Counted from the first letter of the stretch, positions 7,928 to 17,543 are shown. The stretch is DNA of 64,000 nt from Bradyrhizobium diazoefficiens (GCF_016599855.1 NZ_CP067041.1:3348001-3412000); one strand, 5' to 3'. Made by a program: numbers and translations. The notes: generated by a model from the sequence alone, not told the origin.

Positions 7928-7951
7928 ACAGCGAAACAACCGGTAGGGATC

Positions 7952-8926
7952 ATGGGACGACGTTCGGAGCGGTTAAGCAGGCAAGGTGCACTCGCTGGCG
8001 ATGCCGGCGAGGGTGATGTCATCCAGGTGGTGTCGCGCGCGTTCGACGTGTTGCGATGCTTCGAGGGCCACGAGGCGCGGCTCGGCAATCTCGAGATTTC
8101 AAATCGCTGCGGCCTGCCGCGCTCGACGGTGTCACGGCTCACGCACACGCTGACGCGGATGGGCCAGCTGGTCTATCTGCCGCGCGACCAGAAATATCGC
8201 ATCGGCCCGAGCGCGGTGGCGATGAGCGCCTCGATGATGAAGGGCGCGCAGCTGCGCAGCATGATCCGGCAGCGGCTCCAGGAAGTTGCCGAGCAATTGC
8301 CGGGCACGGTCGGCTTCGTCGTGCCCGATCGCTTCCATCTCGTCTATCTCCAGTTCGCGCGCTCGGCCTCTGCGCTCGGCCTGCACGAGGGCACCGGCAG
8401 CCGCATCTCGATGGCCTCGACCGCTGCGGGCGCCGCCTACACCGCAGCGCTGGCGCCCGAGGTCGGCGATGCCTTCATTGCGGACATGGAACGGGAAGCC
8501 CCCGAGGCTGCGAAGATCCTCAAGCCCCGGATCGAGGCCAACCGGCAGTCGCTGCGCGAGCGCGGCTATGTCGTTGCCTGCGGTCTCTGGAGCCCGCACA
8601 TCAACGGGCTCGCGGTGCCGATCTGGTCGCCGCAGTACCAGACCTTCGTCGTCGTCACGATCGGACTTCTCTCGGCGATGTATGACGAAGAGCGCCTGCA
8701 TGCCGAAGTCGCGCCGCTGATGACAGCGCTCGGCCGTTCGCTCGGCAGCCTGATCGAAGGCGCGGATGGCGACGTCTTCAACAACCGCATCTCGCGCAAA
8801 CCGGTCGCAATGGCCGTGCACAACAACAACAAGCCGATCAATTCGGAGGGCGTGAATGAACTGGAAGCCGGAACTCGACGAGCTCGCCCGGCGCGAAGCC
8901 TTCGCGCGGGAGATGGGCGGCGTTGA
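7952..8926 (+). CDS. IclR-family transcriptional regulator
   Basis: 324 aa. The N-terminal winged helix-turn-helix is at about residues 24-85 (VVSRAFDVLRCF ... GLPRSTVSRLTHTL is the recognition region), followed by the IclR effector domain to about 275 (SMASTAAGAAY, GYVVACG). The last 50 or so residues extend beyond the family and overlap the start of the carboxyltransferase gene by 71 bases in another frame. It probably regulates the flanking carboxylase genes through the palindrome 24 bases before its start. The effector is likely an acid or acyl-CoA related to the pathway. Confidence 0.9.
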   Translation: MGRRSERLSRQGALAGDAGEGDVIQVVSRAFDVLRCFEGHEARLGNLEISNRCGLPRSTVSRLTHTLTRMGQLVYLPRDQKYRIGPSAVAMSASMMKGAQLRSMIRQRLQEVAEQLPGTVGFVVPDRFHLVYLQFARSASALGLHEGTGSRISMASTAAGAAYTAALAPEVGDAFIADMEREAPEAAKILKPRIEANRQSLRERGYVVACGLWSPHINGLAVPIWSPQYQTFVVVTIGLLSAMYDEERLHAEVAPLMTALGRSLGSLIEGADGDVFNNRISRKPVAMAVHNNNKPINSEGVNELEAGTRRARPARSLRAGDGRR

Positions 8927-10415
8927 CAAGGTCAAGCGACAGCATGACCAGGGCCGGCTGACTGTTCGGGAACGTATCGACGGGCTGATCGACAACGGGA
9001 GCTTCCACGAGATCGGTGCCGTCTCCGGCGTCGGTGAGTACGATTCCAGCGGCGAGCTCACGAAATTGACGCCGGCGAACTGCGTGTTCGGCCGCGCGCG
9101 CATCGACAGCCGTACCGTGGTGGTCGTCGGTGACGATTTTACGGTACGCGGCGGCTCCGCGGATGCGTCGATCTCTGCAAAGCCCTTGATGGCGGAGGAG
9201 ATGGCGCACGACTTCCGTCTACCGATCGTCCGCATCATCGAAGGCTCCGGCGGCGGCGGCTCGGTCAAGACCATCGAGACCAAGGGCGCGGCGAACCTGC
9301 CGGGCGGCATCGGCGGCACCCGCTGGTATCGCTTCACGACGGAAAATCTGTCGCATGTGCCGGTGGTGGCGCTCGGTCTCGGCTCCGTCGCAGGGCTCGG
9401 TGCGGCACGTCTTGCCGCCAGCCACTATTCGATCATGACCCGGACCTCCGCGATGTTCGTCGCAGGCCCGCCGGTGGTGAAGGCGCTGGGCCAAAACCTC
9501 TCGAAGGAAGAACTCGGCGGCGCCGATATCCAGACCCGCGCCGGCGCGGTCGATCATGCCGTCGACACGGAAGAGGAAGCGTTCGCCTGCGCGCGGCGTT
9601 TCCTGTCCTATCTGCCGTCATCGGTGTACGAGCTGCCGCCGACCTTGCCCTGCACTGATGATCCGGAGCGCAGCGAGGAAGCGCTGATGAATGGGGTGCC
9701 GCGCAACCGCAAGCAGGTCTACAAGATGCGGCCGATCATCGAGTCCGTCGTCGACAAGGGCTCGTTCTTCGAGGTGGCAAAGAATTTTGGTAAGCCCATC
9801 ATCGTCGGTCTCGCTCGGCTCGAGGGCAGGGCCGTGATGCTGCTCGCCAGCGACAGTTTTCACTATGGCGGTTCCTGGACGGCGGACGCCTGCCAGAAAG
9901 TGGTGCGCTGGGTCGACTTCGCCGAAACCTTCCATCTGCCGATCGTCTATCTCATGGACTGCCCCGGCTTCATGATCGGCCTCGACGCCGAGAAGGCGGC
10001 GACCATCCGCCACGGCGTCCGTGCCATGGCCGCGGTCAACCAGACCACGGTACCATGGTGCACCGTGATCTTGCGCAACGCCTTCGGCGTCGCCGGTGTC
10101 GTGCACCAGCCCGCCGACCGCTTTTCGATCCGCTACGCCTGGCCGTCGGCCTATTGGGGCTCGCTGCCGCTCGAAGGCGGCATTGAAGCGGCCTACCGCG
10201 CCGACATCGATGCCGCCGAGGACAAAGTCGCAAAACTGAAAGAGATCGAGGAGCGGCTGAACAAGCTGCGCTCGCCGTTCCGCTCGGCCGAAAAGTTCTG
10301 GGTCGAGGAGATCATCGATCCCCGCAAGACGCGCTCGCTGCTGTGCGAATTCGCGCGTTTGGCTGAGCCGCTGCGGAAGGCAGGGCCGCCGGAGAACATG
10401 ACGATCCGGCCCTGA
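8856..10415 (+). CDS. Acyl-CoA carboxylase, carboxyltransferase (beta) subunit
   Basis: 519 aa, full length for a PccB/MmdA-type carboxyltransferase with fused N- and C-terminal crotonase-fold halves. Oxyanion-hole segments are visible as SGGGGS in the N-half and as the FGVAGVVHQP / PSAYWGSLPLEGG region in the C-half. It transfers CO2 from carboxybiotin to an acyl-CoA, together with the carrier protein at 7636-7857. The biotin carboxylase must be supplied from elsewhere. The ATG overlaps the tail of the IclR gene, implying co-transcription with the regulator. The acyl-CoA specificity is not readable here. Confidence 0.92.
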   Translation: MNWKPELDELARREAFAREMGGVDKVKRQHDQGRLTVRERIDGLIDNGSFHEIGAVSGVGEYDSSGELTKLTPANCVFGRARIDSRTVVVVGDDFTVRGGSADASISAKPLMAEEMAHDFRLPIVRIIEGSGGGGSVKTIETKGAANLPGGIGGTRWYRFTTENLSHVPVVALGLGSVAGLGAARLAASHYSIMTRTSAMFVAGPPVVKALGQNLSKEELGGADIQTRAGAVDHAVDTEEEAFACARRFLSYLPSSVYELPPTLPCTDDPERSEEALMNGVPRNRKQVYKMRPIIESVVDKGSFFEVAKNFGKPIIVGLARLEGRAVMLLASDSFHYGGSWTADACQKVVRWVDFAETFHLPIVYLMDCPGFMIGLDAEKAATIRHGVRAMAAVNQTTVPWCTVILRNAFGVAGVVHQPADRFSIRYAWPSAYWGSLPLEGGIEAAYRADIDAAEDKVAKLKEIEERLNKLRSPFRSAEKFWVEEIIDPRKTRSLLCEFARLAEPLRKAGPPENMTIRP

Positions 10416-10705
10416 GGCACGGCCGTCATCGCGGCGTCGCGGTGCGAAGAAGCGCATCGAGTTTTTGCGGCCGCATATTCCCCCAAACAGACTCGCCGTT
10501 GGCGGTCCAGGTCGTCGGCGGTTGTGCGAAACTCCAACGCGGACGGCTCCGCATCACATATCATTTATCGTAGTGTTACATAGCGTGTCTTATTGTGTCT
10601 CCGCGAGAGTCCTGCACGTAGCTCAATCGGCCGTGTCGACACCCTCTGACGTTCGTGCGTCAGGGGATGGTTTGCTATGGCCTCGTTTTTGAAGCGGAGG
10701 AAACG
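10416..10705. other. Intergenic region ahead of the secreted phosphatase-superfamily gene
   Basis: 290 bases without a supported gene. It holds a short hairpin around 10643-10665 (CTGACG / CGTCAG core, extended by G-C pairs), and must contain the promoter of the downstream gene. Confidence 0.5.
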
Positions 10706-13249
10706 GTGAACGGATTTCTGAATCACACTTCGTCATTGCACAATCGGCTGTTCGGAGTGGCAGCAATGGCTGCGACGGTGCTCTGGCTGACGCCGGCGAG
10801 CGCCGAGGAGCACGAGCGCAAATCCTGCCAGCTCGGATCGCCCGGTCACGAGGTCCAGCACGTCATCTATATCCAGTTCGACAACGTGCATCTCACGCGG
10901 GACAACCCCAACGTTCCCTCCGATCTGGAGCAGATGCCGCACCTCTACAATTTCCTGAAGGACAACGGCACGCTCCTGAACAAGCACTACACCGTGCTGA
11001 TCTCGCATACGACCGCCGGCATCACGAGCTCGTTGACCGGCCTCTATCCCGACCGGATGGGACTCACGGTCACCAATTCCTACGACTATTACAACCCCGC
11101 CACCGGCATTCCGACCTTCACCTCGGCCTTCAAATATTGGACCGCTCCAGTCGCCTCGCCGGTCGACCCCCACCCGAACATGATCACGACCGGCGGCAAG
11201 AACACGCCCGCCCCGTGGGTGACCTACACAAGGGCCGGGTGCGACGTCGGCTACGTCCCGACCGCGAACGCCGTGCTCGAGAATGCTGTAGCCGGCGCGT
11301 TCAAGGCCGGTCCGACCGATCTCTTTGCCGCGGCCAAGGCCGGCGACACCAAGATCGACCTGTTCAGCAGCAAGGGATTCAACGTCGGGGACACGATCGT
11401 CATCGATCAGGGCGCCAACCAGGAGACCGCCACGATCGACCATTTTTCCGGTTTCTTTGCTGTCTTGACGAGCCCGCTCACCAAGGACCACGCGCAGAGC
11501 GTGAGCGTCTGGGAACCCGCCGCGGATCCGATCGACCGCACTGGCGACATCACGACGATCTTCGGCGCCAACTCGTCCGAGTGGCTCGAAGCGCTCGACT
11601 CGCAGGAAGCGCCATTCGGCTCGGCCGCGGCGGCGAAGGCGACGACCGACTTCGTCGGCATTGCAGTGCACTGCGGCAATGGCAGCTCAAGCCTCTGCGC
11701 GACCGCTCCCACCGCGCGGCCCGATCTGCTGCCGGATGAGCCGGGCGGGTATCAGAATTTCCGCGCTCTGTTCGGAGCGAAGTATGTCAACCCGGTGATC
11801 ACGCATGGCCTGCCGGCGGTGAATGACATCAACGGCGTACCGATTACCGACCAGTTCGGGCATCCGGGCTTCCCGGGCTTCGATGGCATGTCGGCGGCGA
11901 ACACCTTGGGCTATGTGGCCCAGATGCAAGAGGCGGGCATTCCGGTCACCTACGCCTACATCTCCGACCTCCACGACAACCACGCCGGCGGCGGTGCCTA
12001 TGGACCCGGCGAGGCCGACTATGTCGCGGCGCTGAAGACCTATGATGACGCATTCGCGAAGTTCTTCGACCGGCTCGCCGCGGCCGGCATCAACAAGAGC
12101 AACACGCTGTTTATCGTCACGGCAGACGAGAACGATCACTTCGCCGGCCAGCAGGCGCAAAACTGCAACGGCGTGACGACCCCGTGCATCTACAACGCGG
12201 CCTCGGGCAACCCGCGCCACGGCCGATTCGACCTGACCAACAACGGCCAGCCCGTCTCGGCCTGGACCGGCCCGTCGACATGGCCGCCGACCACGGCCAG
12301 CGGACCGCTTGTCGGCGAGGTCGGCTACAACATCACATGGCTGCTCGGCACGACGATCTCGGGCACCGGCTACGACATCTCGTTTGACTCGGCCCCGAGC
12401 TTCTACATCTACGGCCAGCCGCAGGCGTTCGATGCCAGCGGGCACGTCGTCGTCAACCCGGTGCTGCGCGCCTTCGAGAAGGCAGCGGCGGGCCTGAAGG
12501 CGTTCGATCCCTATGTCGATGCCACGCAGCTGACGCCGGTCGCGAACTACCTCGTGGACGGGCCGACGCTGAAGGCGCTGCACATGATCAACGCCGATCC
12601 GCAGCGGACCATGTCGTTCACGATGTTCTCAAAGCCGGACTATTACTTCCAGACGTCCAGCCCCTGCCCGGGAAAGAGTCAGGGCTGTCTAAACGACGCC
12701 TTTGCCTGGATCCACGGCGACTACTCGAACGATATCGGTCAGACCTGGCTCGGAATGGCCGGCCCCGGCGTGAAGAACGGCGCGATCGACGAAACGACCT
12801 GGACCGATCACACGGACATCGTCCCGACAGTGAATACCCTGCTCGGGCTGCGGCCGGATTATCAGGCGGACGGACGCGTGATCACGCAGATCCTCCATCC
12901 GTCGGTGGCCAAGGGCGGGAACGGCGAGCCGTTTACGAAGCTGGGTGACATCTACAAGCAACTCAACGCACCCTACGGCGCGTTCGCCCACGCGCTGATT
13001 GTCGCCTCGACGGCCGCGATCAAGGCCGACGATGCGACCTACCTGTCCACCGAGCAGAAGATCCAGGCGTTGACCGCGCAGCGCGACGCACTTGCCCAGC
13101 AGATGAAGGACGTGCTCGACCCGCAACCGATCGCGGAAGGCCGCGGCGAGCACGACGAAGCTCGCTTCGGGCCCAATGGGCACTCCGGGCAGCTGATCGG
13201 TGAAGGTCTCAAACTGCTCGCCGCAGCGCAGTCGCTGGCCGGTCTGTAA
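10706..13249 (+). CDS. Secreted alkaline-phosphatase-superfamily protein with an inserted beta module
   Basis: 847 aa. A cleavable signal peptide is visible (residues 1 to about 32, hydrophobic core then ASA before EEHE), so it is periplasmic or secreted. Superfamily features: QFDN near residue 57, the nucleophile region SHTTAGITSSLTGLYPDRMG, the metal-ligand segment TADENDHF, and the C-terminal TDHTDIVPT. A beta-rich module (about residues 205-275, AKAGDTKIDLFSSKGFNVGD ... TSPLTKDHA) interrupts the domain and resembles modules of secreted glycan-acting proteins. GTG at 10706 is preferred because GGAGG lies just upstream and the signal peptide then starts cleanly. Substrate unknown; a phosphoesterase or phosphonate-type hydrolase is likely. 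Confidence 0.8.
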   Translation: MNGFLNHTSSLHNRLFGVAAMAATVLWLTPASAEEHERKSCQLGSPGHEVQHVIYIQFDNVHLTRDNPNVPSDLEQMPHLYNFLKDNGTLLNKHYTVLISHTTAGITSSLTGLYPDRMGLTVTNSYDYYNPATGIPTFTSAFKYWTAPVASPVDPHPNMITTGGKNTPAPWVTYTRAGCDVGYVPTANAVLENAVAGAFKAGPTDLFAAAKAGDTKIDLFSSKGFNVGDTIVIDQGANQETATIDHFSGFFAVLTSPLTKDHAQSVSVWEPAADPIDRTGDITTIFGANSSEWLEALDSQEAPFGSAAAAKATTDFVGIAVHCGNGSSSLCATAPTARPDLLPDEPGGYQNFRALFGAKYVNPVITHGLPAVNDINGVPITDQFGHPGFPGFDGMSAANTLGYVAQMQEAGIPVTYAYISDLHDNHAGGGAYGPGEADYVAALKTYDDAFAKFFDRLAAAGINKSNTLFIVTADENDHFAGQQAQNCNGVTTPCIYNAASGNPRHGRFDLTNNGQPVSAWTGPSTWPPTTASGPLVGEVGYNITWLLGTTISGTGYDISFDSAPSFYIYGQPQAFDASGHVVVNPVLRAFEKAAAGLKAFDPYVDATQLTPVANYLVDGPTLKALHMINADPQRTMSFTMFSKPDYYFQTSSPCPGKSQGCLNDAFAWIHGDYSNDIGQTWLGMAGPGVKNGAIDETTWTDHTDIVPTVNTLLGLRPDYQADGRVITQILHPSVAKGGNGEPFTKLGDIYKQLNAPYGAFAHALIVASTAAIKADDATYLSTEQKIQALTAQRDALAQQMKDVLDPQPIAEGRGEHDEARFGPNGHSGQLIGEGLKLLAAAQSLAGL

Positions 13250-13265
13250 GCACCAACACGGTAAA

Positions 13266-13305
13266 GAGGGCTCGAACTCGCAGCACGCGCGGAGTTCGAG
13301 CCCTC
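13266..13305 (+). terminator. Perfect 14-bp stem hairpin after the phosphatase-superfamily gene
   Basis: GAGGGCTCGAACTC at 13266-13279 pairs perfectly with GAGTTCGAGCCCTC at 13292-13305 around a 12-base loop. No T-run follows, so it may be a weak intrinsic terminator or an mRNA end stabiliser between two convergent genes. Confidence 0.65.
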
Positions 13306-13356
13306 AATTCTACGGCCACTCCCCAACGCCCTTCAACGTAATGCCACGGGCCTCGA

Positions 13357-14832
13357 TCACACCCGCAGCACCTTGCCGGGATTCATGATGTTCTGCGGAT
13401 CGAGCGCGCGCTTGATGGTGCGCATGATGTCGAGCTCGGTCTTTGAGCGGTAGTGGCTGAGCTCGTCGAGCTTTTCGATGCCGATGCCGTGCTCCGCCGA
13501 GATCGAGCCGCCCATGGAAGTGATGAGATCGTTCACGGCGCGGGTGATGGCGGCGGTGTGCTGGTCCAGCGTCTGCTGATCCATGCCCTTGGGCCCCATG
13601 AACGAAAAATGCAGATTGCCGTCGCCGATATGCCCGAGCGGATAAGGGCGAATGCTCGGGAGAATGTCGAGCACGGCCTTGAGGCCCTTGTCGATGAAGT
13701 CAGGAATTTTGGAGATCGCCGCCGACACGTCGTAGCTGATCCCCGGTCCTTCGGCGCGGGAGGCCTCGGCCATGGCCTCGCGGATGCGCCACATGTTGCG
13801 CGACTGACTGACGGTCTGCGCGATCACGGCGTCGAGCACGCGACCCGCTTCGAGCTGATCGGCGAGAAACTGCTCCATCTTCTCGGACATGCCATCGACC
13901 CCGTCCTGCCGCGGGCGCGAGGACGACCATTCAAGCAGCAGGTACCACGGCGTATCCGCCCTGAGCGGATCCTGGACGCCGGGAATGTGGCGCATCACGA
14001 GGTCGACGGCCGCGCGGCTCAGCAGCTCGCAGGAGCCGACGTTGTCCTCAGACGCCGCATGCGCCTCGCACAGGATCTCCAGCGCCGCGCGCGGATCGCG
14101 AACAGCCAGCCACGCCGTGCAGACGTCCTTGGGGGCCGGCCATAGCTTGAGCACGGCCTTGGTGATGATGCCGAGCGTGCCCTCGGCACCCATGAAGAGG
14201 TGCTTGAGGTCGTAGCCGGTGTTGTCCTTCTTGAGTGCACGCAGTCCATTCCACACGTCGCCATTGGGCAGCACCACTTCGAGCCCGAGCACGAGATTGC
14301 GCGCATTGCCATAGCGCAGCACCTGCACGCCGCCGGCGTTGGTCGACAGATTGCCGCCGATCATGCACGAGCCCTGCGCGCCGAGGCTGAGCGGCAGGAA
14401 CCTGTCGTGCGCCGCCGCGGTCTCCTGCAGCGTTTCTAGCACGCAGCCGGCCTCGACCGTCATCGCATAGCCGACGGGATCGACGTCGAGGACGCGGTTC
14501 ATCCGACCCAGCGACAGCACGATTCCGGTGTGCGCAGGCCAGGGCGTAGCCCCGCCCATCAGGCCGGTGTTGCCGCCCTGCGGCACGATCGCGACGCCGT
14601 GCTCATGGCAGAGCCGGACGACCTTCGAGACGTCGTCGGTACTCCCGGGGCGAACGACCGCGCCGGCACCGCCAACCAGCAGGCCGCGCCAATCCGTCAC
14701 GAACGGCTGCTTGCCGTGCTCGTCCTCAACAAAGCCTTTCTCGCCCACGATCGCGCGCAACGCATCGCGTAGCTGGTCGGTCAAAGGAACGGTCGGAATG
14801 GCGGGTACGGGCGATGGGAAGGCAGTCGGCAT
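13357..14832 (-). CDS. FAD-binding oxidase, D-2-hydroxyacid (D-lactate/2-hydroxyglutarate) dehydrogenase type
   Basis: 491 aa. N-terminal PCMH-type FAD domain with VVRPGSTDDVSKVV, the pyrophosphate loop PQGGNTGLMGGATP near residue 90, and GGNLSTNAGGVQVLRYGNAR. The C-terminal FAD-linked oxidase domain includes GHIGDGNLHF and the metal-site SAEHGIGIEK. It matches the GlcD/Dld2 group, which oxidises D-2-hydroxy acids and passes electrons to a quinone or flavoprotein carrier. It converges on the secreted phosphatase gene. D-lactate versus D-2-hydroxyglutarate cannot be told from sequence alone. Confidence 0.9.
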   Translation of the reverse strand: MPTAFPSPVPAIPTVPLTDQLRDALRAIVGEKGFVEDEHGKQPFVTDWRGLLVGGAGAVVRPGSTDDVSKVVRLCHEHGVAIVPQGGNTGLMGGATPWPAHTGIVLSLGRMNRVLDVDPVGYAMTVEAGCVLETLQETAAAHDRFLPLSLGAQGSCMIGGNLSTNAGGVQVLRYGNARNLVLGLEVVLPNGDVWNGLRALKKDNTGYDLKHLFMGAEGTLGIITKAVLKLWPAPKDVCTAWLAVRDPRAALEILCEAHAASEDNVGSCELLSRAAVDLVMRHIPGVQDPLRADTPWYLLLEWSSSRPRQDGVDGMSEKMEQFLADQLEAGRVLDAVIAQTVSQSRNMWRIREAMAEASRAEGPGISYDVSAAISKIPDFIDKGLKAVLDILPSIRPYPLGHIGDGNLHFSFMGPKGMDQQTLDQHTAAITRAVNDLITSMGGSISAEHGIGIEKLDELSHYRSKTELDIMRTIKRALDPQNIMNPGKVLRV

Positions 14833-15024
14833 TTTGTTTCCCCTGGCGCATCTTGCTGTGCACTGCGCGCGCGAAGCGCTTGGGCCGCATTGTCCACGTT
14901 TGGGAGGCGAAGTCTAACGGCAATATCGGCAGCATCGGGACAATGTCCTTCTGACGGAAGCCCCGGGTCCTGAATGTTGGAGATCGCGATCGGATTGAAC
15001 GAGGCGAAGTCGCCGCGATATGTC

Positions 15025-16488
15025 CTAGAACTTCAGCGTCGTCCGCAAACCAAGGACCACTGCGTTCTTGAGCGCCTTGCCCGGCGCCGGTCCCAAGGGG
15101 TCTGTCGCTCCGCCGCCGGGATGGATGATGTATTGGAAATTGGGCTGAAGGGTCCAGCCATCTCGTATCTGGTGCTGATAGACCGCTGTCAGAAGTGCTT
15201 CGAAGCTGCGCATCGGCCAGGAGGATCCGATCATCGCCCGGTAGTCGGCGTCCAGCGCCTGAGCTCGCTTCGAGACGTGCGCGTAGCCTGCCGCAATGCC
15301 GAACTTATCGTCGGGCCGCTTGTCGCTCAGTCCGACGAATTCAAATCCGGCGTCCGCGTAGAGATCGATCAGGTTGCGGTCGGCCGGCGCGCCCGAAATG
15401 CGGGCGAACACTCCGATCCCACGATCGTCGCTCTTCGGCACGCGATAGAGCTGCTGCTCGACAACAGCCCATCCTCCGATGTCGCCCGCCAACATAAGGG
15501 GCGTACCGCTGCTGGCTGCAGCAGCCAGCGACACGCCATTGCTGGCAAGCTGCAGATCGGAAAACGATCCGAAGTGACGCCACCCACCGAGCTTGATCTG
15601 ACCGGCCAGATTGGGATCGCCCTTCCTATTGTTCCAGGCATACTGGATTTGGCCGAGGAGAAGGGGAGGATCGTTGACGCGGAAATTGACGCCGTACCTG
15701 TCGCGTTCCTGCGGATCGCCGGGCCCGGGCCCTGCCTGGTTGCCATCAAACACGCCGCCGAGAACAGATAGCTGATCGGTCATGTTGACCAGCAGGCGGG
15801 TGCCCATTGCCGCCAATGGCGGTGAGGGGCCGCCGCTTGGCAGGTCCAGCGATGTGATCGCCGGCCAGCCCATCGAAGCGTTGGTGAAGACGTCGGTGTA
15901 TTTCGTATTGAAGAACTCGCTGTCGGCTGCGAGCTGACCGAATTTGAGCGACACCTTCTTGTCGCCCCATTGCTTCTCGAAATAGGCCTCGTACAGCCGC
16001 GTGGACGGCAGTGCTTCAATGCCGCTGACAACCAAAAAATTGTCGAGATAGTTGCGCGACAGGCCTTGGCCGTGAATCTGGAACATGTTGGCGTGAAAGG
16101 TCAGCTTGTCGATGCCGGCAAGCTTCTGCAGATCGGCGTCGACCGCCAAATTTAGCCGGCCTTCGTAGATGGCGCCTTGCTTGAGGCCGCCCGAGATATT
16201 CCCGAGCGTCTCGCCAATGTAAGTCGCGGCGAACTTGACTCCATATTTTTGAAGGGGATTCGGCAAAAGTCCAAGCGTCTTTTCTTCAACCGTGCTTTCG
16301 CCGGTGTCGGGATCAGCGGGCTTGTCCTCGTCGGTCTTTTTGTCCTCCTGTGCACCAGCATGTGAGCCCGCAAGCAGGCTGGCAAGAGCCACGGCCTGTA
16401 TTAGGCACTTGGCTGACTTGCTCAATTCGAACCGCAACAAGATGCAGACCCGTGAAATGGGGAGATTGGGCGCGGACCGGGCAACCAC
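15025..16488 (-). CDS. Carbohydrate-selective porin, OprB family
   Basis: 487 aa as the longest frame, starting at GTG. An in-frame TTG at 16425 would begin directly with a classic signal peptide (SKSAKCLIQAVALASLLAG then HAGAQ) and may be the real start. The mature part is an outer-membrane beta barrel with alternating hydrophobic/polar strands, an OprB-type sequence, and a terminal Phe (LRTTLKF) that fits the Omp assembly signal. Expected to allow sugar diffusion across the outer membrane. A C-terminal remnant of a second OprB lies at 18908-19132. Confidence 0.85.
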   Translation of the reverse strand: MVARSAPNLPISRVCILLRFELSKSAKCLIQAVALASLLAGSHAGAQEDKKTDEDKPADPDTGESTVEEKTLGLLPNPLQKYGVKFAATYIGETLGNISGGLKQGAIYEGRLNLAVDADLQKLAGIDKLTFHANMFQIHGQGLSRNYLDNFLVVSGIEALPSTRLYEAYFEKQWGDKKVSLKFGQLAADSEFFNTKYTDVFTNASMGWPAITSLDLPSGGPSPPLAAMGTRLLVNMTDQLSVLGGVFDGNQAGPGPGDPQERDRYGVNFRVNDPPLLLGQIQYAWNNRKGDPNLAGQIKLGGWRHFGSFSDLQLASNGVSLAAAASSGTPLMLAGDIGGWAVVEQQLYRVPKSDDRGIGVFARISGAPADRNLIDLYADAGFEFVGLSDKRPDDKFGIAAGYAHVSKRAQALDADYRAMIGSSWPMRSFEALLTAVYQHQIRDGWTLQPNFQYIIHPGGGATDPLGPAPGKALKNAVVLGLRTTLKF

Positions 16489-16592
16489 CTAAGCGGCGTC
16501 CCGGGATTGCGGGCAGAATCCATACCTGCCTCGCGTCACAATGCACCTCCCAGGCCCCTCGCGCATCTAAGATTTATTGATGTTCTGGCGCT

Positions 16593-17108
16593 CTACCTCG
16601 ACAAACGTTTGATGGCCTTGAGGGCGCGCCTGGGGCCGTGCCACCCCAGGAACTTGAGTTCCTTGTTCTCGAGCACGTCGGTGGCACGGAAGAATTCCTC
16701 GAGTTCATCTCGCGCGCGGGAAGGCAGATGGCGGATGTCCGTGAGGTCCGTTTCGAGCGGTGACCGGTCGGGTACCGCGAACAGGCGATCGTTGCGCTCC
16801 CGCTTGCCATTGCTCTTCTGCTCCACTTCCAGAATACCGACTGGTTTGCATTTGAGAACGACGCCGGGGTAGGTGCGCGCATCATGTATGATCAGGATGT
16901 CGAGCGGATCTCCATCCTGAGCTTTCGTCGAAGGGATGAAGCCCCAATCGTAGGGATAGCTGAGCCCCGCCATCAGCGGCTTTGCGAGGGTGAAAATGCG
17001 GAATTTCGGATCAAAGTCCAGCTTGCACGTGCTCGACCGCGGAGTTTCAACGACTGCGAACACGTGTTCATCGTCTGCCCACGTCGGAAGCTTCAGAACA
17101 TTGGTCAT
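16593..17108 (-). CDS. Inorganic pyrophosphatase family protein
   Basis: 171 aa from the ATG at 17108. The family I signature region is present as YPYDWGFIPST followed by DGDPLDILII, which contains the metal-binding Asp residues. N-terminal FAVVETPRSS is also typical. It would hydrolyse pyrophosphate. The frame stays open up to 17270, but the extension is unlike the family and opposes the start of the DUF2934 gene, so I prefer 17108. No strong ribosome site is seen at either. Sequence departs from canonical Ppa, so it may be a second pyrophosphatase. Confidence 0.8.
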   Translation of the reverse strand: MTNVLKLPTWADDEHVFAVVETPRSSTCKLDFDPKFRIFTLAKPLMAGLSYPYDWGFIPSTKAQDGDPLDILIIHDARTYPGVVLKCKPVGILEVEQKSNGKRERNDRLFAVPDRSPLETDLTDIRHLPSRARDELEEFFRATDVLENKELKFLGWHGPRRALKAIKRLSR

Positions 17109-17263
17109 CTCGTGCGGTATCCATACACTCTCATACCTTCCGGGCTGTTTGTGAACTGAAGCAAGTCGATGATTGTTCCAGATCTCGTTACGTGCCGTGC
17201 CGCAGCTCTTGGAACCGTCAGCGACAGGATGACGTTGCCTGCGAAAAATCATGGGAGGATCGC

Positions 17264-17431
17264 ATGGCAAAGGCCAGTGAAGAACGCATTCGGGAACGCG
17301 CCCACCGACTGTGGGAGCTCGCAGGTAAGCCCGAGGGCCGCCAAGATGAGTTTTGGCGAGAAGCCGAACGCGAATTGTCGAAGGATCCAGGTGAAAATCC
17401 CGACGAATCCTCCGGGACCTTCACCGAATAG
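17264..17431 (+). CDS. DUF2934 family small protein
   Basis: 55 aa. The pattern EERIRERAHRLWELAGKPEG, followed by a helix of the form DEFWREAERELS, is the DUF2934 motif common in rhizobia. A GGGAGG ribosome site lies four bases before the ATG, which selects this start over the one at 17192. It is hydrophilic, cytoplasmic and of unknown function. Divergent from the pyrophosphatase gene. Confidence 0.8.
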   Translation: MAKASEERIRERAHRLWELAGKPEGRQDEFWREAERELSKDPGENPDESSGTFTE

Positions 17432-17543
17432 CGGCGAACCGGGGCTCACGAAGGGCACGCGTCAATCGACCGCCTCGAGCAATGGGAGCTTCGGTCGCGG
17501 TCTGAGCGTTAGCGGCAACGTCATCACTGGTGAGCATGTACCA

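Noticed and set aside
17109..17270. N-terminal extension of the pyrophosphatase
   Set aside because: The added residues do not resemble the family and would overlap the divergent DUF2934 start and its ribosome site.
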